Of a stretch of DNA of 8,262 nt, positions 1 through 4,604 are shown piece by piece. Position numbers and translations under genes: made by a program. Position 1 is the first letter of the stretch. Each line of letters opens with the position of its first letter. Location of the stretch: positions 1 to 8,262 of the forward strand of contig JAGVMW010000058.1 of assembly GCA_020053615.1 (NCBI GenBank), read 5' to 3'. The stretch is from an archaeon. GTDB lineage: Archaea; Nanobdellota; Nanobdellia; Woesearchaeales; GW2011-AR9. The notes beneath the pieces are model-generated. The model saw only the letters and a list, made by a program, of their open reading frames with translations. It searched no databases and was not told the origin of the DNA.

Positions 1-117
1 ACGTTCTCCGTAAGAGACAACCCTCTTGTCAGCTCGACGTACACGTCGAAGAGGCTCGACCTGATGATAGTGGTGCTTCATTTTAGTGAAGTATTACGAT
101 AATACCAAAAGCTTAAA
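1..117 (+). rRNA. Probable 3' end of 23S rRNA (partial, cut by window start)
   Basis: The first 60 bases are about 57% G+C, far above the surrounding genes, and hold no convincing reading frame. They fold into nested helices: 22-27 pairs with 49-54 (CCTCTT/AAGAGG) around an inner stem 35-39/44-48 (CGACG/CGTCG) with loop TACA. Further hairpins are 76-80/87-91 (CTTCA/TGAAG) and 91-96/100-105 (GTATTA/TAATAC). The order of short landmarks AAGAGACA, GTACA, GATAG, GGTG, then a hairpin and TACC, matches from memory the last domain of archaeal 23S rRNA (for example the haloarchaeal order AAGAGACA, GTACA, GATAG, GGTG). The 3' boundary is approximate. Another structured RNA cannot be excluded without a covariance search. 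Confidence 0.5.
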
Positions 118-120
118 AAT
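109..120 (+). promoter_or_regulatory. TATA box of the TrmB-family gene
   Basis: AAGCTTAAAAAT fits the archaeal TATA element and is centred about 27 nt before the ATG at 142, which would place transcription start at the start codon (leaderless mRNA). No Shine-Dalgarno site precedes the ATG. The perfect inverted repeat GTATTA-CGA-TAATAC (91-105) abuts it and could be an operator, or simply the last helix of the upstream RNA. GCTTAA could equally belong to the terminal rRNA helix. Confidence 0.5.
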
Positions 121-141
121 CAGCCCAAATTACTGCTTCAG

Positions 142-864
142 ATGGACACTCAAATCCTCGAAGACATCGGTTTGACGAATGCCGAGATTAAGGTATATCT
201 GGCGCTATTAGAACTGGGCGACTCTACTGCCGGTTCCATTATCGAGAAAAGCGGGCTGCAAAGCTCGGTTGTTCATGCCACGTTAAACAAGCTTACTGAC
301 AAAGGATTTATCTCTTTTATCCAAGAAGGACAGCGTAGGCATTATCAGGCCGCCAATCCCAAACATATCATTGAGTTTATTAACCATAAAAAAGAGCGGT
401 TTGAAGAACTATTGCCCGAGCTGATGTTAAAGCAGCAGTTAGCTAAAGAAAAGCCCGAAGTTATCGTCTATCGCGGGATTAAAGGAATGAAAGAGCTGCT
501 GATGGAGTTGTTGGAAGCGGGAGGAACTGAGCATCATACTTTTGGTTCGACCAAAGAATCGTTGATGCTGGGAGACAGTTGGTGGGTTAATTATCACAAA
601 CAGAGAGCAGCTAAGAACATAAAAGCCAAACTCATGTTCAACGAATCATTGGCATTCTGGAAAGCGGAAATAAAGTATCCAGAGTCAGAAATTCGCTATA
701 CAGATGTAGGCTTCGAGCCATTAACTGAAACTATCATCCGAAATAACAAGATAGGGATTATCATTTGGACTGAAAAGCCCATAGGAATATTAATCCAAAA
801 CCAGACTGCGACTAATTCTTATGATAAGTTTTTTAAGATGATGTGGACGACGGCGAAGAAATGA
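142..864 (+). CDS. TrmB-family transcriptional regulator
   Basis: A 240-residue cytoplasmic DNA-binding regulator. Residues about 5-72 form a TrmB-type winged helix-turn-helix (family start pattern LEDIGLTNAEIKVYLALLELG, with the recognition helix at SSVVHATLNKL, 41-51, and a wing ending at RRHYQAANP). A helical linker with many Lys and Glu (about 75-103), typical of the dimerisation helix, follows. The C-terminal part (about 105-240) begins VYRGIKGMKELLMELL, the usual start of the TrmB effector/dimer domain seen in short archaeal members. Known TrmB proteins sense sugars or other metabolites, but this one is shorter than the sugar-binding forms and its ligand cannot be read. ATG at 142 follows the TATA box at leaderless spacing. 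Coding G+C is roughly mid-40s percent, higher than the next gene. Confidence 0.85.
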   Translation: MDTQILEDIGLTNAEIKVYLALLELGDSTAGSIIEKSGLQSSVVHATLNKLTDKGFISFIQEGQRRHYQAANPKHIIEFINHKKERFEELLPELMLKQQLAKEKPEVIVYRGIKGMKELLMELLEAGGTEHHTFGSTKESLMLGDSWWVNYHKQRAAKNIKAKLMFNESLAFWKAEIKYPESEIRYTDVGFEPLTETIIRNNKIGIIIWTEKPIGILIQNQTATNSYDKFFKMMWTTAKK

Positions 865-872
865 TAAAGGAA

Positions 873-882
873 GTTTTTTAAA
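873..882 (+). promoter_or_regulatory. TATA-like element of the 251-residue orphan
   Basis: GTTTTTTAAA lies centred about 27 nt before the ATG at 905, giving a leaderless start. No Shine-Dalgarno sequence is present. It starts only a few bases after the stop of the TrmB-family gene, so the orphan can be transcribed on its own. Confidence 0.45.
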
Positions 883-904
883 CAATAGCAACATCCTTTC
901 AAAA

Positions 905-1660
905 ATGTTAGGTCAGCCTATTCCGGAAATTCGAGTTAAGTTATATCATGCCACCAATTCTGGAAAAGAATTTAGCACTTTGATTAGTTTCTTAAAATAT
1001 GGTGCTAGGTCAGATATTGCCAAAGGATACGGTCAAGGTCAGGGTTTTTATGTGTGGACTACTTTAAAGTCAGCTCTTGGGCACACTACCATTCAAAAAG
1101 CTCCTCCGCCAAATACTTCAATATTATTAGATCGTTCTGGATATCCAATGATACTAATTTTTGATGAGATACTTAATCCGAATGATTGGGACTTAGATTA
1201 TGAAACAAATGCGGGGTTAGTAGTGGCTTTTCTGTTTGGTCATTGGAAACTATTTCAATCGATTCCAGATAATGTCATCTCCATCGAAGGGAAATACTTA
1301 CTGGTTTCAAAGTGTGAAAATAATAGGCTAAATCCCTCCTATTTTTGGCTAGGTAATATCAGTTTTAAATTTTCTGATGGGAGTAGTTTAAACAGCATTA
1401 GGCCTCGAGATTATGTGGATGATAAAGAAGAAGGAGCATTACTTGGAAAAATATTTAATTATCTTCAGGAACACTTCCCTCAAGATACAGAGGAGTTTGA
1501 AAAAGCAATTTTTAAAAAAATGTTAAAGAAAAGAATGGGTTTAAAATATGTTTGGAATAAACCATTAAAACTGGCTAATCTCATGATAGAGGTTGATGGT
1601 AAATGGCTTGAAGGAGAGGAAGCTCGTAGCATTGCCAGATTGAATGGAGTAGTATTTTAA
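905..1660 (+). CDS. Unrecognised protein; N-terminus resembles ADP-ribosyltransferase fold
   Basis: A 251-residue soluble protein with no signal peptide or membrane segment. I do not recognise the full-length family. Residues 12-53 read like the first two motifs of the ADP-ribosyltransferase/PARP-like fold: KLYHAT (His15) at the end of a first strand, a loop with KYGARSDIAKGYGQG, then GFYVWTT (Tyr49) followed by SA. DUF3990-like proteins have the same pattern, YHG(T/S) ... G.GFY.T. A hydrophobic strand PMILIFDEIL (81-90) follows. The third catalytic residue (Glu/Gln) cannot be assigned; Glu88 and Glu100 are candidates. The C-terminal half is rich in Lys and Glu and unassigned. By eye the gene is about 34% G+C against mid-40s for its neighbour, which suggests acquisition. 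It follows the regulator by 40 bp. Confidence 0.75.
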   Translation: MLGQPIPEIRVKLYHATNSGKEFSTLISFLKYGARSDIAKGYGQGQGFYVWTTLKSALGHTTIQKAPPPNTSILLDRSGYPMILIFDEILNPNDWDLDYETNAGLVVAFLFGHWKLFQSIPDNVISIEGKYLLVSKCENNRLNPSYFWLGNISFKFSDGSSLNSIRPRDYVDDKEEGALLGKIFNYLQEHFPQDTEEFEKAIFKKMLKKRMGLKYVWNKPLKLANLMIEVDGKWLEGEEARSIARLNGVVF

Positions 1661-1749
1661 TCTCTCTGGCGAAAGATTCTCTTAACTTCTGCTGACGCTT
1701 TGCGACGAGATGTGTTTTTTGGAGTAAATGAAACAAATAACCCTATAAT
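1661..1749. other. Intergenic stretch before kae1
   Basis: I see no gene here. The first part (1661-1712) is richer in G+C than its flanks, with only a tiny CGC-TTT-GCG stem near 1696-1704. The T-run at 1715-1720 could end transcription from the upstream gene. No tRNA or complete C/D-box pair is visible. Confidence 0.4.
1715..1720 (+). terminator. Possible T-tract terminator of the 251-residue orphan
   Basis: A run of six T (within GTGTTTTTTGG) lies about 55 bp past the stop codon. Archaeal RNA polymerase terminates at oligo-T without needing a hairpin. A single short run is weak evidence. Confidence 0.25.
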
Positions 1750-1760
1750 CTTTTAAAATA
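1750..1760 (+). promoter_or_regulatory. TATA box of kae1
   Basis: CTTTTAAAATA is centred about 26 nt before the ATG at 1781, which predicts a leaderless kae1 mRNA. No Shine-Dalgarno sequence precedes the ATG. Confidence 0.55.
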
Positions 1761-1780
1761 GCCCCAATATTCTCCTTACC

Positions 1781-2740
1781 ATGTTCATCCTCGGCGTAGA
1801 GTTCACTGCACATACTTTTGGTGTAGGCATTGTTGATTCAGATGGAAATATATTAGCCAATGTTACAGATAGTTTTACTTCTACTGACGCAGGAATGATC
1901 CCTGACCAATTGGCAGAACACCATAAAGCAGTTGCTGAAAAAGTACTCCAGAAAGCGTTTGATGAGGCGGGTGTTTCTTGGAACGACATCTCTTTCATCG
2001 CTTATTCTGCCGGTCCGGGAATTGATCCGGCGTTATGGGCAGGTTATAACATCGTAAAAGAATGGAGCAGGAAGTATCTTAATACTCATCATAAAAAACT
2101 CGTTGGGATAAATCATTGTGCGGCTCATCTCAGCATCGGTAAAGTTTACAACAAACTGAAAGATCCCTGTTATCTATATGTCTCCGGAGTTAACACCATG
2201 ATTGTAGTACACGATGGCGGAAAGTATCGTGTAGTAGGAGAGACGTTAGATATCGGTCTGGGAAATATGCTGGATAAGTTTGGAAGAATTGTTGGCTTAG
2301 GGTTTCCTGCCGGGCCGAAGATTGAAGAACTAGCCAAGAAAGGCAAGTATGTAGAACTGCCTTATGTAGTTAAAGGGATGGATACTTCTTTTTCCGGAAT
2401 TCTCACTAAAGTTACCCAATTACAAGAGAAAGGAGCCACTAAAGAAGACTTATGTTATTCTCTTCAGGAAACCTGCTTTGCCATGCTTACCGAAGTAGTG
2501 GAAAGAGCAGTAGCGCATACCGAGAAGAAAGAATTGTTGTTAGTGGGCGGAGTAGGAGCAAATAAGCGTTTCTGCGAGATGCTGGAAATTATGTGTAAAG
2601 AGCGTGGGTGTAAATTCTATAAAGTTCCTATGAGCTTGGCTGGAGACCAAGGAGCGATGATAGCTTGGGAAGGCTACCTGCGAAGAAAAGAATCAGGAGA
2701 CATTGAAGTAAATTCGCAGTGGAGAATTGATGAAGTGTGA
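1781..2740 (+). CDS. kae1: KEOPS complex catalytic subunit Kae1 (tRNA t6A threonylcarbamoyltransferase)
   Basis: Kae1 transfers threonylcarbamoyl from threonylcarbamoyl-AMP to A37 of ANN-decoding tRNAs, working with Bud32, Cgi121 and Pcc1. The 319 residues span the whole ASKHA fold: phosphate loop GVEFTAHTFGVGIV (5-18), the metal-binding HxxxH in NHCAAH (His112, His116), SGVNT (135-139), GETLDIGLGNMLDKFGR (153-169), LPYVVKGMD..FSGILT (193-209), LVGGVGANKR (254-263), and GDQGAMIA with metal ligand Asp289. The end, WRIDEV, is the normal Kae1 C-terminus. Bud32 is not fused, unlike in many Euryarchaeota. Some normally conserved spots differ (usual SGGNT is SGVNT; usual GPGLGP is GPGIDP), so the nucleotide site is somewhat divergent. 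The last ~58 bp are repeated at 3523-3580, and residue 312 is Ser here where the repeat and the family as I recall it have Pro. Confidence 0.95.
   Translation: MFILGVEFTAHTFGVGIVDSDGNILANVTDSFTSTDAGMIPDQLAEHHKAVAEKVLQKAFDEAGVSWNDISFIAYSAGPGIDPALWAGYNIVKEWSRKYLNTHHKKLVGINHCAAHLSIGKVYNKLKDPCYLYVSGVNTMIVVHDGGKYRVVGETLDIGLGNMLDKFGRIVGLGFPAGPKIEELAKKGKYVELPYVVKGMDTSFSGILTKVTQLQEKGATKEDLCYSLQETCFAMLTEVVERAVAHTEKKELLLVGGVGANKRFCEMLEIMCKERGCKFYKVPMSLAGDQGAMIAWEGYLRRKESGDIEVNSQWRIDEV
2683..2740 (+). repeat. Direct repeat, copy 1: 3' end of kae1
   Basis: This coding end of kae1, stop codon included, recurs at 3523-3580 in the same orientation, offset by exactly 840 bp and without gaps. Bases 2691-2740 match 45 of 50. 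The five differences are GAC/GAT, ATT/ATA, AAT/AAC, TCG/CCG (Ser/Pro) and stop TGA/TAA. Similarity fades upstream of about 2683. The pair brackets the toxin-antitoxin operon. Confidence 0.9.
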
Positions 2741-2759
2741 AGTTAGTTTCAGTTCTAAT

Positions 2760-3182
2760 TTATCTCTCATCAATTCCTAACTCTTTAAGTAAATCCCGCG
2801 TGGAAAGAACTCTCACTTTTGATTGTCTCTTTAACCTAGGTTCATTGGACCAAATGCTTCCTTTTAATTTCAAAGCGAGAGCAAAGAAAGGCGCATCTTT
2901 AGGATCAGGAGAAACTTTAATTCCCTCATCTTTAAATTCCTGAAAGAATCCCATTGGCATAATCTCCACGAAAGATTCCATTAAATTAATTAATGATTCT
3001 ATCTCTGTTTCACTTAACTTAGAATATTTGATTAATGCATCTTTATTATTGCGAAGTTCATCAGTAGAAAACCCAGGAGTTACTAATCTTATTCCCAATA
3101 AGTCCTGGTTAAGGATTACTTGTCTTACAGGATTATCTCTGAAGAAAGAAAAAAGGATGTTTGTATCTACGATAAAAACCAA
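2760..3182 (-). CDS. PIN-domain ribonuclease toxin, VapC-like
   Basis: The product is a cytoplasmic PIN-fold metal-dependent RNase, the likely toxin of the pair with the upstream antitoxin gene. Counting from the chosen start (140 residues), it opens VFIVDTNILFSFF, placing the first catalytic Asp at residue 6. TDEL near 40-43 gives the second acidic residue, and SPDPKDAPFFALALKL gives the third Asp near 96. WSNEPRLKR carries Glu where the family normally has Asp, a conservative change. I chose the TTG at 3182, one base after the antitoxin stop, because GGGTGGT lies just upstream and the protein then begins as VapC proteins do. An alternative TTG at 3212 adds ten residues, overlaps the antitoxin and lacks an SD. 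The gene converges on kae1 with 19 bp between stop codons. Confidence 0.88.
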   Translation of the reverse strand: MVFIVDTNILFSFFRDNPVRQVILNQDLLGIRLVTPGFSTDELRNNKDALIKYSKLSETEIESLINLMESFVEIMPMGFFQEFKDEGIKVSPDPKDAPFFALALKLKGSIWSNEPRLKRQSKVRVLSTRDLLKELGIDER

Positions 3183-3183
3183 C

Positions 3184-3423
3184 TTACCACCCTTTGCGTT
3201 TGTATTTACCAAACATAGCTTGTTTGGCTTTTTCTCCTAATTTTAAACAATCTTCTTCACTGAGTTCAGTGTTCTCCAGCATTGTATCTAATTTCTTCAA
3301 AAGTGTGGCTCGCTTAACTTTTTCCTGCAGGAATGTTCTTATAGTTTCTGACCAATTAAGTTCTGGCAGGGCATCCATTTTGTGCTTTAATTCTTCTGGA
3401 AGCGATATGGTTAAAGTAGACAT
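3184..3423 (-). CDS. Ribbon-helix-helix antitoxin, VapB-like
   Basis: This 79-residue protein begins STLTISLPEELKHKMDALP, a MetJ/CopG-type DNA-contacting strand and first helix. The second helix carries NWSETIRTFLQEKVKRA (residues about 23-39). The Lys-rich and acidic tail (about 40-79) is the expected toxin-binding, partly disordered region. It would neutralise the PIN toxin encoded one base downstream and repress its own operon as a dimer. ATG at 3423 has a strong SD, GGAGGG, eight bases upstream, unlike the leaderless genes around it. Four 9-bp-spaced repeats between TATA box and SD are the probable operator. The cassette sits between the two copies of the kae1 3' end. Confidence 0.88.
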   Translation of the reverse strand: MSTLTISLPEELKHKMDALPELNWSETIRTFLQEKVKRATLLKKLDTMLENTELSEEDCLKLGEKAKQAMFGKYKRKGW

Positions 3424-3431
3424 TTTTTATT

Positions 3432-3437
3432 CCCTCC
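3432..3437 (-). promoter_or_regulatory. Shine-Dalgarno site of the antitoxin gene
   Basis: On the minus strand GGAGGG lies eight bases before the ATG at 3423 and pairs well with the archaeal 16S 3' end. It fixes the antitoxin start. Confidence 0.7.
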
Positions 3438-3443
3438 TTCGTT

Positions 3444-3479
3444 TTAGTGCTATTAGTGTATCTAGTATAATTAGTGTTA
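3444..3479 (-). promoter_or_regulatory. Four-copy 9-bp tandem operator of the toxin-antitoxin operon
   Basis: Read on the + strand, TTAGTG-type hexamers begin at 3444, 3453, 3462 (variant CTAGTA) and 3471, an exact 9-bp period. They fill the space between the TATA box (3477-3489) and the SD, covering the predicted transcription start near 3459. Tandem half-sites with a period just under one helical turn are what cooperative ribbon-helix-helix repressors use, so autorepression by the antitoxin, or antitoxin-toxin complex, is inferred. Confidence 0.65.
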
Positions 3480-3489
3480 TTTATAAAAG
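3477..3489 (-). promoter_or_regulatory. TATA box of the toxin-antitoxin operon
   Basis: On the minus strand CTTTTATAAATAA is a near-ideal archaeal TATA box. The same 13 bases occur at 7406-7418 before the PC4-like gene. Spacing predicts transcription start near 3459 and a 5' leader of about 36 nt containing the SD. Confidence 0.65.
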
Positions 3490-3522
3490 TTGTGCTGGAA
3501 AAATGAAAATTCCCAATATCAA

Positions 3523-3580
3523 AAGAAACAAATCAGGAGATATAGAAGTAAACCCGCAGTGGAGAATTGATGAAGTGTAA
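3523..3580 (+). pseudogene. Direct repeat, copy 2: orphan 3' tail of kae1
   Basis: In frame this encodes KSGDIEVNPQWRIDEV then TAA, the Kae1 C-terminus without the rest of the gene. It differs from the live tail at only 5 of the last 50 bases. It carries Pro where the intact gene has Ser, closer to the Kae1 consensus as I recall it, and its stop lies 7 bp from the convergent membrane-protein gene. Both points suggest it is the original end of kae1, displaced when the toxin-antitoxin cassette arrived. An ATG at 3503 opens a 25-codon frame into it, but there is no sign that this is translated. Confidence 0.75.
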
Positions 3581-3587
3581 AATATTC

Positions 3588-3896
3588 TTATCCTTTTATC
3601 TCTATCTGTTCCATGCTTCCGGCACTAACTGTAACTGAACCAATCTTCTGGGGGGTATTAGGTGTATCGATGCTCTCTCCATCGGTTACGCCCCCGCTGT
3701 TTCCTACGACTGTAAACTCTTTTTCAAATTTATCTCCAGTTGATCCTATCTCGCTGAAGAAACTCCCTCCTGGAAGGAATTCTATAAACAAAGTTATGTT
3801 CACAATTAAAATAATAATTACTATTATCGCTATGATAATCCATTTATTCCGAGAGAAGATGCTTCCCTGCTCTTCGCCAAATTCATCCAATCCCAT
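3588..3896 (-). CDS. Single-pass membrane protein, unknown function
   Basis: This 102-residue protein has a short acidic cytoplasmic N-terminus (MGLDEFGEEQ), a very hydrophobic Ile/Val-rich segment at about 19-40 preceded by Arg-Asn-Lys, and a 60-residue Ser/Gly/Thr-rich tail likely to lie outside the cell. No known domain is recognised. It begins 8 bp after the stop of the longer surface-protein gene and has the same architecture, so the two probably form an operon and may act together at the envelope. Only a weak SD-like GGTAAG precedes the ATG. Its stop lies 7 bp from the orphan kae1 tail. Confidence 0.72.
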   Translation of the reverse strand: MGLDEFGEEQGSIFSRNKWIIIAIIVIIILIVNITLFIEFLPGGSFFSEIGSTGDKFEKEFTVVGNSGGVTDGESIDTPNTPQKIGSVTVSAGSMEQIEIKG

Positions 3897-3904
3897 TTTA
3901 ATAC

Positions 3905-4456
3905 TTACCCATAAATATCATAGCTTCCCGGAGGCAGTTTCACTCCAAAGCAGCCCTGAGAATTGGTAGTGATAGCATATATGTAAAATTCCTGCGGGTC
4001 TACTATTCCATCATTGTCAGCATCATAGTATTTTCTTAAAGTAGTATAATCACTGCTGGTGCAAACACTGCCGCTTCCATCTGCATCTACTCCAGTTAAT
4101 GTTCCGGAATAAGCTTGAGTATCGTTCTTAACCAGAGCCCAATTATCAATATCATGCATTGAGAAATATAACACATAATTACTTCCGATATCTGTAGAAA
4201 TAATAGTCCCGCCAGATTTAATGGTAAAAGTTAAAGTTCCGCTTAGCGCTCCATAATTTGGGTTGTCTTTCTTTTGTCCTTCAATCTGGTTTAACTGACC
4301 ATTTTGCGCTGTAAATGCTCCAGTAAGAATACCAGTATCAGCAAAATCAAGCACAAATCCCGCCACCAGCGCCAGCACAAATACCATAGTAGGAATTACC
4401 CACCATTTGGTACTCTGATTCTGTTTTAATTGTAATCGTTTTTTGTCTATCACCAT
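3905..4456 (-). CDS. Membrane-anchored surface protein with dockerin/EF-hand-like calcium motif
   Basis: The 183-residue protein starts with a basic tail (residues 1-18), then a TM segment or uncleaved signal anchor at about 19-38, and a linker TGILTGAFTAQNGQ. The outer part contains a beta-rich stretch (about 69-120) and a pair of calcium-loop-like sequences. The first, DADGSGSVCTSSD (124-136), is dockerin-like with one extra residue. The second, DADNDGIVDPQE (145-156), is a textbook EF-hand loop with Asp145, Asp147, Asp149, Gly150 and Glu156. The helix DYTTLRKYY between them also fits a dockerin repeat. Cys132 and Cys169 could form a disulfide. The C-terminal LPPGSYDIYG resembles the end of a carboxypeptidase-regulatory-like beta domain, but that is a guess. 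A role in calcium-stabilised surface binding is inferred. Confidence 0.8.
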   Translation of the reverse strand: MVIDKKRLQLKQNQSTKWWVIPTMVFVLALVAGFVLDFADTGILTGAFTAQNGQLNQIEGQKKDNPNYGALSGTLTFTIKSGGTIISTDIGSNYVLYFSMHDIDNWALVKNDTQAYSGTLTGVDADGSGSVCTSSDYTTLRKYYDADNDGIVDPQEFYIYAITTNSQGCFGVKLPPGSYDIYG

Positions 4457-4477
4457 ATCTTAAGTAAATTTAGTGAG

Positions 4478-4487
4478 GTTTATAAAC
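4478..4487 (-). promoter_or_regulatory. TATA box of the surface-protein operon
   Basis: The perfect palindrome GTTTATAAAC is centred about 26 nt before the minus-strand ATG at 4456, predicting a leaderless mRNA. An identical 10-bp palindrome lies 31 bp away at 4509-4518. Confidence 0.6.
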
Positions 4488-4508
4488 TTTACTGTAGTGT
4501 ACCGATAT

Positions 4509-4518
4509 GTTTATAAAC
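4509..4518. promoter_or_regulatory. Second GTTTATAAAC palindrome in the divergent promoter
   Basis: Identical to 4478-4487. Including one flanking base, GGTTTATAAAC occurs on the + strand at the first site and on the minus strand at the second, so the sites are inverted. This one could be an alternative TATA box for gyrB with a leader of about 65 nt, a second promoter for the minus operon, or a binding site. An imperfect inverted repeat (TACTTTATC AT CGATAAGTA, 4541-4560) follows. Confidence 0.4.
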
Positions 4519-4572
4519 CATAAAAATCTCAGTAAAATAGTACTTTATCATCGATAAGTAAAAGAAGATAGA

Positions 4573-4583
4573 TATTAAAAATT
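4573..4583 (+). promoter_or_regulatory. TATA-like element of gyrB
   Basis: TATTAAAAATT is centred about 27 nt before the ATG at 4605, giving a leaderless gyrB mRNA in line with other genes in the window. No Shine-Dalgarno site is present before the ATG. Confidence 0.45.
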
Positions 4584-4604
4584 AACTAAAATATCACTTA
4601 AAAA

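Noticed and set aside
1661..1749. Possible small RNA between the orphan and kae1
   Set aside because: Slightly higher G+C but only a trivial stem, no paired C and D boxes and no tRNA-like fold.
1753..1998. Minus-strand frame of 81 codons over the kae1 start
   Set aside because: Overlaps the kae1 promoter and conserved N-terminus; no promoter or SD of its own.
2737..2943. + strand frame downstream of kae1, a possible extension
   Set aside because: Antisense to the PIN toxin; kae1 ends normally at WRIDEV.
3194..3580. 128-codon + strand frame ending in the Kae1-like tail
   Set aside because: Most of it is antisense to the antitoxin gene. Only the last ~58 bp are meaningful, as the orphan kae1 tail, so it is not a gene.
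3613..3969. 118-codon + strand frame
   Set aside because: Lies antisense over both surface-protein genes, whose TM segments, spacing and promoter are convincing.
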